Of a stretch of 54,335 nucleotides of DNA, positions 32,583-41,441 are shown in pieces. A program made the position numbers and the translations under genes. The stretch is taken from assembly GCA_016193045.1 (NCBI GenBank), contig JACPSW010000135.1, positions 1 to 54,335 on the forward strand. The letters are read 5' to 3'. The notes below the pieces were generated by a model that saw nothing but the letters and a program-made list of their open reading frames with translations, was not told the DNA's origin and did not search any database. Source of the stretch: Candidatus Rokuibacteriota bacterium. GTDB taxonomy: Bacteria; Methylomirabilota; Methylomirabilia; Rokubacteriales; CSP1-6. Numbering within the stretch: position 1 is the stretch's first letter; each line of letters opens with the position of its first letter.

Positions 32583-33064
32583 CGGGGGGCTCCGAAGGCC
32601 CGGACGATCGTCTGGATCAAATCGCGGGTGGAATGGCGCTTGGGGTCCCCCGCAATCGCCACCGCGCCTCCGGCCGCGAGCACGGAGGCGCGCTCGGGAA
32701 CCGTTTCCTCCGTGTAGTCGGTCCCCTTGGCGTGCACCGCGGGCCTGAGGCGGGAAATGAGCCCATCCACCGTGTCGTCGGCGAAGACCAGCACATAGTC
32801 CACGCAGCCCAACGCCGACACGATCTCGGCCCGCTCGCCCTCCGGCATGATCGGCCGGCCCGGCCCCTTGAGTCGCGTCACCGACGCGTCGGAATTCACG
32901 GCCACGAGGAGCGCGTCACCGAGCCGGTGCGCCCCTTCCAGATAGCGCACGTGGCCGACGTGGAGGAGGTCGAAGCAGCCGTTGGCGAGAACGAGACGCC
33001 GTCCCTCCGCCCTGAGCCGCGCCGCGATCTGGGCCGCCTCCTCAAGGCTCACGCGGCGTGCCAT
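32579..33064 (-). CDS. rfaE2: D-glycero-beta-D-manno-heptose-1-phosphate adenylyltransferase
   Basis: A 161-aa stand-alone nucleotidyltransferase, equal to the C-terminal half of E. coli Hld[18 protein letters not shown] contains the HxGH nucleotide site (35-38), and [12 protein letters not shown] matches the ISTT-type ending. It overlaps rfaE1 by 23 nt and waaC by 4 nt, so kinase and transferase halves are separate but coupled genes. Confidence 0.93.
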   Translation of the reverse strand: MARRVSLEEAAQIAARLRAEGRRLVLANGCFDLLHVGHVRYLEGAHRLGDALLVAVNSDASVTRLKGPGRPIMPEGERAEIVSALGCVDYVLVFADDTVDGLISRLRPAVHAKGTDYTEETVPERASVLAAGGAVAIAGDPKRHSTRDLIQTIVRAFGAPR

Positions 33065-34058
33065 CGCTCGCCAGGGCGTGGAGGAGCTCGGCCCGGCCGA
33101 TCGGCGCGGTCCCCTGCTTCATGACGACGACGCCGCCGGCGACGTTGGCGAGCCACGCGGCCTCGACCGGAGGGCTCCCGGCCGCCAGCGCGAGGGTGAA
33201 CGTGCTGATCACGGTGTCGCCCGCCCCCGTGTTGTCGGCGATCTCATCGCTGCCGTGGATGGGGAGGAAGGTGGCCGGTCCCTCTCGCTCGAAGATCACC
33301 ATGCCCCGGTTTCCCCGCGTCACCAGCAGGTAGCGGCAATCCAGCCGTTCCAGCACCTGTCGGCCGGCCTTTTCCACCGCCGGCTCATCCTCCAGGGGGC
33401 CGCCCACGAGGCCCTCGACCTCGGACTCGTTGGGCGTCGCCGCCGTGACGCCGCGGAAGCGGAGCAAATCGTAGCGGCTGTCGGCGGTCAGGAGGCTCCC
33501 CCGCTTCCGGCCGACCTCCATCACCTGCTCCAGGACTGCGGGAGTCACCAGACCGTAGCCGTAGTCAGACAGGAGGATCGCGTCCGCAGTCCCCCCAAGG
33601 GCGGCAATGCGCTTGATCACAATCCCCTCCGTCGCCGGGTCGAGCACCGGCGCCGGCTCGCGGTCCACGCGCACCACCTGCTGGCGGGTCGCATGATAGC
33701 CGCCGGCCATGATTCGCGTCTTCACGGCCGTGGGACGCTCGCTGGTCCGCACGATCGCGTCGGTCGGCATCCCCCGCGACCGGCAGAGGTCGAGCATCTC
33801 ATCGCCGGCTGCGTCCGCGCCGAGCACCCCCACCGGGATCACGCGCGCGCCGAGGCCGTGGACGTTATGGGACGCGTTGGCGGCCCCGCCGAGCCGCACC
33901 TCGCGGGAGGAAAAGCGCAGGATCAGCACCGGCGCCTCACGGGAGATCCGCGAGGGCTTGCCGTAGATGTACTCGTCGGCGATCAGGTCGCCGACGACGA
34001 GAACCGTCTTGCCCTTGAACCGCTCGACGGCCGCGCTGAGGCGCTGGGGATCGAACAT
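33042..34058 (-). CDS. rfaE1: D-glycero-beta-D-manno-heptose-7-phosphate kinase
   Basis: A 338-aa ribokinase-family protein, the N-terminal half of HldE. It has [16 protein letters not shown] near residue 55, YGYGLVTP, and the catalytic [17 protein letters not shown] near residue 280. The ATG at 34058 shares one base with the gmhB stop (TGATG). With gmhB and rfaE2 it makes ADP-heptose; gmhA and hldD are not in the window. Confidence 0.93.
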   Translation of the reverse strand: MFDPQRLSAAVERFKGKTVLVVGDLIADEYIYGKPSRISREAPVLILRFSSREVRLGGAANASHNVHGLGARVIPVGVLGADAAGDEMLDLCRSRGMPTDAIVRTSERPTAVKTRIMAGGYHATRQQVVRVDREPAPVLDPATEGIVIKRIAALGGTADAILLSDYGYGLVTPAVLEQVMEVGRKRGSLLTADSRYDLLRFRGVTAATPNESEVEGLVGGPLEDEPAVEKAGRQVLERLDCRYLLVTRGNRGMVIFEREGPATFLPIHGSDEIADNTGAGDTVISTFTLALAAGSPPVEAAWLANVAGGVVVMKQGTAPIGRAELLHALASDGTPREP

Positions 34059-34639
34059 CAGCGGCCACCCAGGGCCAGAATCCAGTCCACTGCGTCCAGG
34101 AGGTCCTCCGCCACGTGGTCGGGCTCGCTCGGCCACAGCGACCGGCGGTACTCCCGCTCGCCGAGGCCGTAGCCCGTCAGCACCAGGATCGACCGCGCTC
34201 CCGCGCGCCGGCCGGCGATGATGTCGATGATCTTGTCGCCCACGACCCACGAGTGCCCCAGATCCAGCCCGAGGTCGGCCGCGGCGCGCAGCAAGAGGCC
34301 CGGCTCGGGCTTCCGGCAGTCGCAGACGGCGCGGTACGGAGGCGTCCCCTCGGTGGGGTGATGGAGGCAGACGTAGAGGCCGTCCAGGTAGGCGCCCTCG
34401 GCCTTGAGCTGGCTCACGAGGGCTTCGTTCACGGCCTGGAGGACCTCCTCGCTGAAGTAGCCGCGCGCCACGCCGCTCTGGTTCGTCACCATCACCGCCT
34501 TCAACCCCGCCCGGTTGAGGCGGCGGATGGCTTCGGTGCTCCGGGGGAGGAGGCGAAGGCGCCGGGGATGATTGACGTACCCCACTTCCTCCGTCAGGGT
34601 CCCGTCGCGGTCGATGAAGACGGCCGACTGGCCTGGCAT
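34058..34639 (-). CDS. gmhB: D-glycero-D-manno-heptose-1,7-bisphosphate phosphatase
   Basis: A 193-aa HAD phosphatase. Catalytic Asp10 and Asp12 are in FIDRDGTL; the zinc loop uses Cys91, His93, Cys106 and Cys108 (CLHHP, CDCRKP). GDKIIDIIAGRRAGA completes the HAD fold. The ATG at 34639 has no ribosome site, and a good promoter ends so close that the transcript may be leaderless. It heads the heptose/trpS/scp operon. Confidence 0.94.
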   Translation of the reverse strand: MPGQSAVFIDRDGTLTEEVGYVNHPRRLRLLPRSTEAIRRLNRAGLKAVMVTNQSGVARGYFSEEVLQAVNEALVSQLKAEGAYLDGLYVCLHHPTEGTPPYRAVCDCRKPEPGLLLRAAADLGLDLGHSWVVGDKIIDIIAGRRAGARSILVLTGYGLGEREYRRSLWPSEPDHVAEDLLDAVDWILALGGR

Positions 34640-34647
34640 CTGCGGGC

Positions 34648-34676
34648 AGTGTAATCCGAACGGTTCGATTTTTCAA
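34648..34676 (-). promoter_or_regulatory. Promoter of the gmhB operon
   Basis: On the minus strand TTGAAA (34671-34676), 17 nt, TACACT (34648-34653). It lies in the 51-nt AT-rich gap after the GT4 gene. Transcription would begin about 34641, two bases from the gmhB ATG. Confidence 0.5.
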
Positions 34677-34690
34677 TGGAAAATCCCGTT

Positions 34691-35875
34691 TCAGCGGGGG
34701 GCGAGCGTGCGGTAGAGGTCGGTGAACACGCGCGCCTGGGCCTCGAAGGTGAACGGGAGCGCCGCAGCCCGGGCGACGTCGCGCCAGCCTCCGCCCACCT
34801 CGCGCAGCGCCTCGAGCCCCTCGCGAATCTGGCCGGCGTCCTCTGGGTTCTGAACGATCCAGCCGTTCCTCCCGTGGCTCACCACCTCCGAGCCGCCGGC
34901 TCGCGCCGAGGCCAGCACCGGAAGCCCCGAGGCGAGCGCCTCCAGGTGGACGTTGCCGAACGGCTCGTAGAGGGCCGGGAGCGCCACGGCGTCGGCGGTG
35001 GCGTAGTATCGCTCGACGGCGGGCTGGGCCCCCGCCCACACCACGCGCTCGGCGACGCCGAGCCGGGCCGCCAGAGCATGGTAGGGAGCCTGCTCCCCCT
35101 TGCCGACGACGACGAGCCGGCTCTCGGGGGTCTTGGTCAGCGCGAACCCTTCGATGAGGGGGCCGAGGCCCTTTCGCTCGAAGCCCGAGCCCACGAAGAG
35201 CACGACCCAGGCGCTCTGCTGGATGCCGAGCGCGGCGCGCATCCCGGCGCGGGAGCGCTCGCGGTTGGCCGGGTGGAAGCGCTCTTGGTCCACTCCGTTG
35301 TAGATCACGCTCACCCGGGAATCGGGAAGGCCGTAGAGGCGCTGGATCTCGGCCTTGCCCAGGCGGGAGATCGCAACGATGTGCCGGGTGCCGATCGGGG
35401 AGAAGATCCTCCGCTCGAGCGACAGCAGGGCGCGGTGGTACGGGTTGGCCCTGAATGCCGCCTGCTTGAGCGCGCTCAGATGGCCGGCCTTGACGTCGAG
35501 GTAGGCCCGATGGCAGCCCTCCCCGGCCCGGTAGACGTCCTGGACGAGGGTTCGCTCGTGGCTCTGGATGACGTCGAAGCGGTCGCGCGACACCGCCGCC
35601 TTCGCGGCCAGGGCGAAGGACACGACGCGCGCCAGCGAGGGCACCGCGATCACCTTGAGCCGATGGACCCTCACATGGGGAATGTCCGGCTGGCCGGCCG
35701 TGGAGAAGAGGTGCACCTCGTGCCCCTGGGCCAGCAGCCCCTCGATGAGGCCCGCCGTGGCGTTCTCGATCCCCCCGTGGAACACAAACGGCCGGCAGAT
35801 GATGGCGAGCTTCAATTGGCGCCTCGATGGTGTCGTTGGCCGATGCGAGTTGCCATCATTGGTGCTTCGGTCCAT
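34691..35875 (-). CDS. GT4 glycosyltransferase, WaaG-like
   Basis: 394 aa from the ATG at 35875; a TTG at 35815 just before LKLAIICRPFVFHGGIE would remove a 20-residue tail and is equally plausible. The GT-B core has FVGSGFERKGLGPLIEGFA and ALPALYEPFGNVHLEALASG (the ExxE-type donor site). It resembles the WaaG branch that adds glucose to the LPS core. It overlaps the upstream GT4 gene by 20 nt and ends the transcript before the gmhB promoter. Confidence 0.85.
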   Translation of the reverse strand: MDRSTNDGNSHRPTTPSRRQLKLAIICRPFVFHGGIENATAGLIEGLLAQGHEVHLFSTAGQPDIPHVRVHRLKVIAVPSLARVVSFALAAKAAVSRDRFDVIQSHERTLVQDVYRAGEGCHRAYLDVKAGHLSALKQAAFRANPYHRALLSLERRIFSPIGTRHIVAISRLGKAEIQRLYGLPDSRVSVIYNGVDQERFHPANRERSRAGMRAALGIQQSAWVVLFVGSGFERKGLGPLIEGFALTKTPESRLVVVGKGEQAPYHALAARLGVAERVVWAGAQPAVERYYATADAVALPALYEPFGNVHLEALASGLPVLASARAGGSEVVSHGRNGWIVQNPEDAGQIREGLEALREVGGGWRDVARAAALPFTFEAQARVFTDLYRTLAPR

Positions 35876-36995
35876 CGATGGCGGCCTGGACGAGAGGCAG
35901 CAGGACGCGGCGGGCGGCGGCGTAACTGTAGCGGGCGACGCAGCGCTCGCGCGCCTTCCGCCCGAGGGCGGCGGCCTCGGCCGGATGGTCGAGGAGCCAG
36001 GCGATCGCGCGGGCGAGCCCGGCCGGATCGCCGGGCGCGACGAGGACCCCCGAATCGTCCAGGATCTCGGGGATCATCGAGACCCGCGTCGAAACGATGG
36101 GACGGCCGAGCGCCATCGCGTCGAAGACCTTGGCCGGAACCTGCCCGAGCGTGTCGGGGCCGAGCCGCTGGGGAGCCGCGACCACGTCGGCGGCAGCCAG
36201 ATAGAGCGGCACATCGGCGAACGGGATATCGGGAACCAGCCTCACGCTTCTCCCGAGGGGAGCGAGGCGGCGGCCGGCGGCGCTGTCCGGAGCGCACCCG
36301 ACGACCGCCAGCACCACATCGGGCCTGGCGAGGATGCGCATCGCCTCGGAAAGGTCGTCGATGCCCTTGTGGGCGCGGGGCGTTCCCAGAAACATGACCA
36401 CGCGTTCCGTCCCGACCCCGAGCCGCGCCCGCCCCGGGTCGGGAGGGTGGCGTTCCGGCCGCCACTCGTCGGTGTCGCGGACGTGCGGCACGAGCACCCC
36501 CCCGAAGCGCTCCTGGAGGAACCTCGAGGCCACCGTGACGGCCTCGGCGCGGCCGGTCAGGCGCTCCATGAGCCAGGTCCACGGAAGCCCGTTGGGATTG
36601 GCGAGGTTCAGGAAGCGCCCGAGCCGCCCCCACGCGCCCGCGCGATAGAAGAAGCCCACCTCCCAGTCGTCGATGTCGAGGATGAGCGGGCGCCGCCGCT
36701 GCCGGCGCGCCAGGAGGCCGATGCCGTAGCTCGTCGGCCTCGGCTTGGAGGCGTAGAGGAGGTCGCCGTCGGCCAGCCTGACGAGCGATGGAACCGTTCC
36801 GACGAAGGCCGGATATCTCGAGCCCGGGACCGTCCGGTACTTCACGCGGCCGTCTCGGACGGGAGCCCAGACGTCGCCCCTGAATCTCGGCCCCACCACC
36901 TCGACGTCGTATGCCGAGCGAAGAAGGCGAGCCAGGAGGTCGGCCCGCCCCGCCGCGTTGTCCGAACAGTCGAAGCAGAGGACGGAGATCTTCAC
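35856..36995 (-). CDS. GT4-family glycosyltransferase
   Basis: 379 aa from a GTG that overlaps the previous gene's stop (GTGA). The start KISVLCFDCSDNAAGRADLL differs from its neighbours. The middle has LILDIDDWEVGFFYRAGAWG, an unusual insertion, and the donor half has VMFLGTPRAHKGIDDL and LGQVPAKVFDAMALGRPIV. The sugar is unknown. It is probably an LPS core or surface-glycan transferase by context. Confidence 0.85.
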   Translation of the reverse strand: MKISVLCFDCSDNAAGRADLLARLLRSAYDVEVVGPRFRGDVWAPVRDGRVKYRTVPGSRYPAFVGTVPSLVRLADGDLLYASKPRPTSYGIGLLARRQRRRPLILDIDDWEVGFFYRAGAWGRLGRFLNLANPNGLPWTWLMERLTGRAEAVTVASRFLQERFGGVLVPHVRDTDEWRPERHPPDPGRARLGVGTERVVMFLGTPRAHKGIDDLSEAMRILARPDVVLAVVGCAPDSAAGRRLAPLGRSVRLVPDIPFADVPLYLAAADVVAAPQRLGPDTLGQVPAKVFDAMALGRPIVSTRVSMIPEILDDSGVLVAPGDPAGLARAIAWLLDHPAEAAALGRKARERCVARYSYAAARRVLLPLVQAAIDGPKHQ

Positions 36996-38125
36996 TCCGT
37001 GAGCCCGCGGACGACCGCCCGATAGAGGTTGGCCAGCCGGGCCGCGACGCGCGCGCCCGAGTAGTGCACCATCACCAGCCGGCGCGCCGCGAAGCCGAGG
37101 GAGGTCCGGAGCACCGGGTCGGCGACGAGCCGCTTGATCGCGGCGGCGAGCAGCTCGGGATCGCCGGCGGGCACGAGGAGCGCATCGCGGCCGTCCACCA
37201 GGATCTCCGGGACCACGCCCACACGGCTCGCGACCAGCGGCCGCCCGAGGGACAGGCACTCGAACACGACGCGACTCATGCCGTCGGATTCCAGCGGGAC
37301 GTACAGCGCGATGTCCAGCGCCGCCATGGCCCGGGGGAGGTCGGGGACGAACCCGACCAGGGTCACGTGGTCCTCCAGCCGGCCGGCGCGGATCAGCTCG
37401 CGAATCCGCTCCTCCCGCCGTCCCTTCCCGATGAAGAGGAAGTGCGGGCGGACGTCATCCTGAGCCAGGAGCGAGGCCGCCTGGACGGCCACCTCGTGAC
37501 CCTTCATCACGCGAAGCCCGCTCACCAGCCCGACCAGCAGCCGGCCGCGCGGGATCCCGAAATCGCCGCGCAGCGGACCGCCGTCGAGACCGGGGTGGAA
37601 CTGTTCGGCGTCCACGCCTCCCGGAAGGGTGACGACCCGCTCCGGCGGCAGGAGCCCCGAGGCCACGTACTGGCGCCGGATCGCCTCCGTGACCGTCACG
37701 ACGAAGTTCGTCGCGGCGCCGTACAGCCAGCGGTTGGCGGCGTGCGGCCGGACGGCATGGACGATGTGGCGGGTGCGGAAGAGGGGCCGCGGGGTCTTCG
37801 AGAGCCGGTTGGCGAGAGCCGCGAGCCAGTGCTCCTTGCCGCGGTGGACGTGGAGGACATCGAAGTGCGGGAGCCACTGCCTGAGCCGCCCCACGTCGGC
37901 CAGGTCGTCGCGCGGCCGGAACCCGCTCCTGAAGCCGAGGGTCACGACGCGGCCGACCCCCATCTCGCGCGCCCGCTCGATGACGCGCGCCTCGGTGCCC
38001 GCGCGGCAGCAGAGGGTCACGTCATGGCCGGCCCGCTCGAGCTCCACGACGGCGCGGGTGGCCCAGTAGGCGTCGGAGCTCCACCCGCGGCAGCTCATCA
38101 GGTGCAGGATCCTCAGCCGACTCAT
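36992..38125 (-). CDS. GT4-family glycosyltransferase
   Basis: A 377-aa GT-B enzyme beginning LRILHLMSCRGWSSDAYWAT. The acceptor half shows VLHVHRGKEHWLAALANRL; the donor half has VGLVSGLRVMKGHEVAV, FLFIGKGRREER and SRVVFECLSLGRPLVASRVG. It shares its layout with the next two GT4 genes, suggesting local duplication. Its ATG is 7 nt beyond copy C of the two-hairpin element, with GAGGGG directly before the ATG. Confidence 0.86.
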   Translation of the reverse strand: MSRLRILHLMSCRGWSSDAYWATRAVVELERAGHDVTLCCRAGTEARVIERAREMGVGRVVTLGFRSGFRPRDDLADVGRLRQWLPHFDVLHVHRGKEHWLAALANRLSKTPRPLFRTRHIVHAVRPHAANRWLYGAATNFVVTVTEAIRRQYVASGLLPPERVVTLPGGVDAEQFHPGLDGGPLRGDFGIPRGRLLVGLVSGLRVMKGHEVAVQAASLLAQDDVRPHFLFIGKGRREERIRELIRAGRLEDHVTLVGFVPDLPRAMAALDIALYVPLESDGMSRVVFECLSLGRPLVASRVGVVPEILVDGRDALLVPAGDPELLAAAIKRLVADPVLRTSLGFAARRLVMVHYSGARVAARLANLYRAVVRGLTE

Positions 38126-38132
38126 CCCCTCA

Positions 38133-38205
38133 CTCGGAGGGGGGCTCCGCCCCCCTTCCGACGCCTCCCCCCCAGGGTTGCGCCGGCCAAGCCGGCGCTC
38201 GAACA
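38133..38205 (-). repeat. Two-hairpin dispersed element, copy C (upstream of a GT4 gene)
   Basis: 73 bp, same orientation as copies A and B. Hairpin I reads GCGCCGGC/GCCGGCGC, so relative to copy A one pair is swapped on both sides, a compensatory change. Hairpin II is identical to copy A. It occupies most of the 111-nt gap between two GT4 genes. Confidence 0.85.
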
Positions 38206-38236
38206 GGTGTGGCGTCGCTGAATGACGTGCGGTGTC

Positions 38237-39349
38237 TCATGCGCGTCGCTGGAGAACGGTCCCGTACACCTGCTCCACCTGCTGGACGCGGCGCTCGGGA
38301 TTGAACTCGGCCTCGGCCCGGCGGCGCCCCTCCTTTCCCATCCGCCGCTGCCGTTCGGGCTCGGCCAAAATTTCCAGGAGAGCCTGGGCCACGGCCTCGG
38401 GCTGGTCGGCCCCCAGGAGAACGCCCGTCTCGCCGTCCACGACCGTCTCGGGAAGGGCACCCACGCGCCGCGCCACCACCGGCTTGCCCGCCGCCATGGC
38501 CTCCAGGGCCGCCCGGCACGATTCGTCCGATCCCGCTCCCATCAAGGCGAAGCAGTCCATCGCGGCGAGCACCTCGGGGAGATCGTGGTCGCGGTAGCCG
38601 CTGAAGATGATCTTCCCGGAGAGGCCGAGCCCGGCCACGAGGGCTTGCAGGCGCCCCAGCATCTCGCCCTTGCCGACCAGGAGCAGCCGCGCGTCGGGCA
38701 GTCGCCCCAGGAGTCGCGCGAAGCCGTGGATGAGCAGCTCGTGGCCGCGGGTGGGCGCGAGCCTCGCCACCGAGCCGACCACCGGTCCAGGCCCGAGCCC
38801 GAACTCTCGGCGGACCGCCGCCCTGTCGGCGTCGGGAGTGAAGCGGCCGAGATCCACGCCGCCACCGATCGTCCAGACCCGCTCCTCCTGGATCCCCACG
38901 GCCCGGCAGCGCGCCTGGATCTGCCGGCTCACCGCAATGACCCCGTCCGTCCGGCGGTAGAGCGCCGAGGACGGCCAGCCTCCCCTGACCGCGCGGGCGG
39001 TGTGGAACGTGCGGATCACCACCGCCGGCCCGCGCGCCAGCGTCGCCAGCCAGTGGTCGTGGGAGTGGTGAGCGTGGAGAACATCCACGCGGTCGTCCCG
39101 CACGAGCCGCCGGAGCCGGGCCACATCCCTGACCACGGCGATCGGCGAGAAGCGAACCGTGAGGGCCAGGCCCGGAACGAGCGCCATCCCCGCCTCCCGG
39201 GCCTTGGCCTCGAAACGGTCCCCGGGAGTCACGCCCAGCCTGACCCGGTGTCCCCGCTCCTCGAGCCCCCGGGCAAGGCGGATGATCGGATCCGCGCTCC
39301 CGGTCCACCAGCGGTTGGCCGCGAGGTGAAGAATCGAGAGGGATCTCAC
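38237..39349 (-). CDS. GT4-family glycosyltransferase
   Basis: 370 aa from a GTG overlapping the preceding gene's stop. It begins LSILHLAANRWWTGSADPII; VLHAHHSHDHWLATLAR is the acceptor-side motif. VGSVARLAPTRGHELLI, LLLVGKGEMLGRL and ESCRAALEAMAAGKPVVARRVG form the donor site. It is a close relative of the GT4 genes on both sides. Substrate unknown, probably LPS core or O-chain. Confidence 0.87.
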   Translation of the reverse strand: MRSLSILHLAANRWWTGSADPIIRLARGLEERGHRVRLGVTPGDRFEAKAREAGMALVPGLALTVRFSPIAVVRDVARLRRLVRDDRVDVLHAHHSHDHWLATLARGPAVVIRTFHTARAVRGGWPSSALYRRTDGVIAVSRQIQARCRAVGIQEERVWTIGGGVDLGRFTPDADRAAVRREFGLGPGPVVGSVARLAPTRGHELLIHGFARLLGRLPDARLLLVGKGEMLGRLQALVAGLGLSGKIIFSGYRDHDLPEVLAAMDCFALMGAGSDESCRAALEAMAAGKPVVARRVGALPETVVDGETGVLLGADQPEAVAQALLEILAEPERQRRMGKEGRRRAEAEFNPERRVQQVEQVYGTVLQRRA

Positions 39350-40428
39350 CGAGCGATCAGCTCCACGTAGAGGGCGGTGAGCCGCCCCATCGTGCGGTCG
39401 CGGGAAAAGCGCGCCGCCACGAGGGCGCGCCCGGCGGCGGCGCGCCGGCGCGCCGCTTCGGGATCTTTGAGCACGGCCCCGAGGGCCGCGGCCAGCGCCC
39501 CGGGATCCCCCGGGGGGACGAGCAGCCCGGTGGCGCCATCCTCGATCGCCTCGGGGATGCCTCCGACCGCCGACGCGACCACGGGCACGCCGGCCGCGAG
39601 GGCCTGGAGGAGCGACTGGGGCACGCCCTCCGTGCGCGTGGAGGCGAGGGCGAAGCAGTCCATGACGCCCAGCAGGTCGGGGACGTCCTCACGGAAACCG
39701 GTGAACGTCACCCAGCCGTTGAGCCCCCGCTCGCGCGCGAGCGATTCGACCCAGGGGCGCCGGATGCCGTCGCCGACCAGCAAGAGCCGCGCGTCGGGAA
39801 ACTGGCCCCGGAGCCGATCAAACGCCTCGAGGAGCAGGTCGTGGCCCTTGGAGCCGCGGAACATCGCGATGGATCCGATGACGGGGCGTCCCAGCCCCAG
39901 CTCGCGCCGGACCCGATCGCCCGCCCCGGGCCGCGAGAACTCCGCCAGGTCCACCCCCGCGGGAACAGCCACGACCCTGTCCGGGCCCACGCCGGCAGCG
40001 ATGACGAGGCGGCGGATCGCCTCCCCGCTCGTGATGACGCGATCCGCCAGGAGGGTGTACACGGGGTTCAGCCGTCGCCGGATGGGGATGGAAACGTGAC
40101 GGCTCCTGACCACCGGAATCCGGGCGAGCCGGGCCGCCATCCCGCCGAGCCACGCGTCCACCGAGCTGTGGGTATGGACCAGGTCGACGTGCTCCCTCCG
40201 GATCAGGCCGACCAGCCTCACCACCGAGGAGAGATCCCAGGGGGCCCGCATGGGAAGGGGGAACGCCGTGATGCCCGCGCGCTGGGCCCGCGCCGGAATG
40301 GCGCCGCCGGGGCGGCAGGCCACGAGGACGCGCCAGCCGAGGTCCTGGAGCCAGCGGGCTTCGGTGAGATTCCTCACCTCCTGCCCTCCCCATCCAGGCG
40401 AAGACTCAGTGTGAAGAATCGTGCTCAT
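39346..40428 (-). CDS. GT4-family glycosyltransferase
   Basis: A 360-aa GT-B enzyme starting MSTILHTESSPGWGGQEVRN, a nucleotide-sugar transferase N-terminus with a GGQE loop. It has LVHTHSSVDAWLGGMAARL, IGSIAMFRGSKGHDLLLEAF, and EGVPQSLLQALAAGVPVVAS at the donor site. The ATG overlaps the waaF stop (ATGA), so it probably acts right after heptosyltransferase II on the core. The sugar is not readable. Confidence 0.87.
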   Translation of the reverse strand: MSTILHTESSPGWGGQEVRNLTEARWLQDLGWRVLVACRPGGAIPARAQRAGITAFPLPMRAPWDLSSVVRLVGLIRREHVDLVHTHSSVDAWLGGMAARLARIPVVRSRHVSIPIRRRLNPVYTLLADRVITSGEAIRRLVIAAGVGPDRVVAVPAGVDLAEFSRPGAGDRVRRELGLGRPVIGSIAMFRGSKGHDLLLEAFDRLRGQFPDARLLLVGDGIRRPWVESLARERGLNGWVTFTGFREDVPDLLGVMDCFALASTRTEGVPQSLLQALAAGVPVVASAVGGIPEAIEDGATGLLVPPGDPGALAAALGAVLKDPEAARRRAAAGRALVAARFSRDRTMGRLTALYVELIAR

Positions 40429-41441
40429 GCTGACCGCGCCCCCACGCGGGCCTCGACTGCTTCGAGAACTTCTTCCATTGTGATCGCCCGCATGCAGGGG
40501 TGCTCGATGGGGCACTCCGGAAGAAAACAGGGAGAACAGGGCGGGGGCTTCCAGATCACCGAGGTGCCGGCGCCCCGCGGCGCCGTGAGCCCAGGATCCG
40601 TCGGCCCGAAGAGCGCCACTACCGGAACGCCGACCGCCGCGGCCAGGTGCGCGACCCCGGTGTCCATGCTGACGAGCACGTCGAGGCGGGCCAGGAGACC
40701 CGGGAGCAATTCGGGGGCGTCCCTGCCGACCAGCGAGACGAGGTCCCCGCCCGTCGCGGCGACGATGCCGTCCGCGATCGCTTCCTCCGAGGGTGTCCCC
40801 AGGAGCACGGGGACGAGGCGCCGCTGCCGGAGGTCGCGGCACAGCGCCGCGATGAGCTCGGCGGGCCAGAGCTTGGAAGGCCCGAAGGCCGCTCCCAGGT
40901 GAATCCCGATCCTGGGACGGGCGTTCGCGCCACCCGACGGCAGGAGTGCCTCGAGCCGCTCGTGCTGAGCGTCGCCCTCGGGGAGCCACCGCGGCGTCGC
41001 GTCCGCCCCGTCGATCCCCAGCGGGCCGAGAAGCCCCAGATATTCGTCCACCTGATGGCGGCGCGGGACCGGCGGCGGCAGCGCGTGGGAAAGGAGGCGC
41101 CCCCGGCCGTCGGTGGCGTAGCCGATGATCCAGCGCGCCCCCCAGAGCCACGCCGCGAGGGCCGACTCGATGGAGTTCGGGAGGAGCAGCACGGCGCCCC
41201 CCCCGAGACGGCGGAGCCCACGGGCGGCGGCCAGCCGTTTTCGAGCGCCCCGGGGATAGGACAGGCAGCCGTCCGCCACTTGCTGCCCGACGAGGAGCGG
41301 CGCCCACGGCCCGACGAGCGTGACCCGGCGACCATCGAGACCGGATCGAAGCGCCCTCAGCGCGGGCAGGGCCATGACGGTATCCCCGAGCCAGTTCGGG
41401 AGCCTCACGATGAGGTGCTGGACATCCGTGACTCCACTCAT
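40425..41441 (-). CDS. waaF: ADP-heptose:LPS heptosyltransferase II
   Basis: A 338-aa GT9 enzyme. IVRLPNWLGDTVMALPALRALR is the WaaF-type start, IGIHLGAAFGPSKLWPAELI the donor region, and SMDTGVAHLAAAVGVPVVALFGPTD the C-terminal motif. CSPCFLPECPIEHPCMRAIT near the end is a Cys-rich loop typical of WaaF relatives. The ATG at 41441 is preceded by GAGGCGAG. The longer frame upstream crosses the structured spacer and is not family-like. Confidence 0.92.
   Translation of the reverse strand: MSGVTDVQHLIVRLPNWLGDTVMALPALRALRSGLDGRRVTLVGPWAPLLVGQQVADGCLSYPRGARKRLAAARGLRRLGGGAVLLLPNSIESALAAWLWGARWIIGYATDGRGRLLSHALPPPVPRRHQVDEYLGLLGPLGIDGADATPRWLPEGDAQHERLEALLPSGGANARPRIGIHLGAAFGPSKLWPAELIAALCRDLRQRRLVPVLLGTPSEEAIADGIVAATGGDLVSLVGRDAPELLPGLLARLDVLVSMDTGVAHLAAAVGVPVVALFGPTDPGLTAPRGAGTSVIWKPPPCSPCFLPECPIEHPCMRAITMEEVLEAVEARVGARSA

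Noticed and set aside
34667..34685. GATTTT...AAAATC hairpin as terminator
   Set aside because: The stem is AT-only apart from one pair and overlaps the -35 box of the gmhB promoter.
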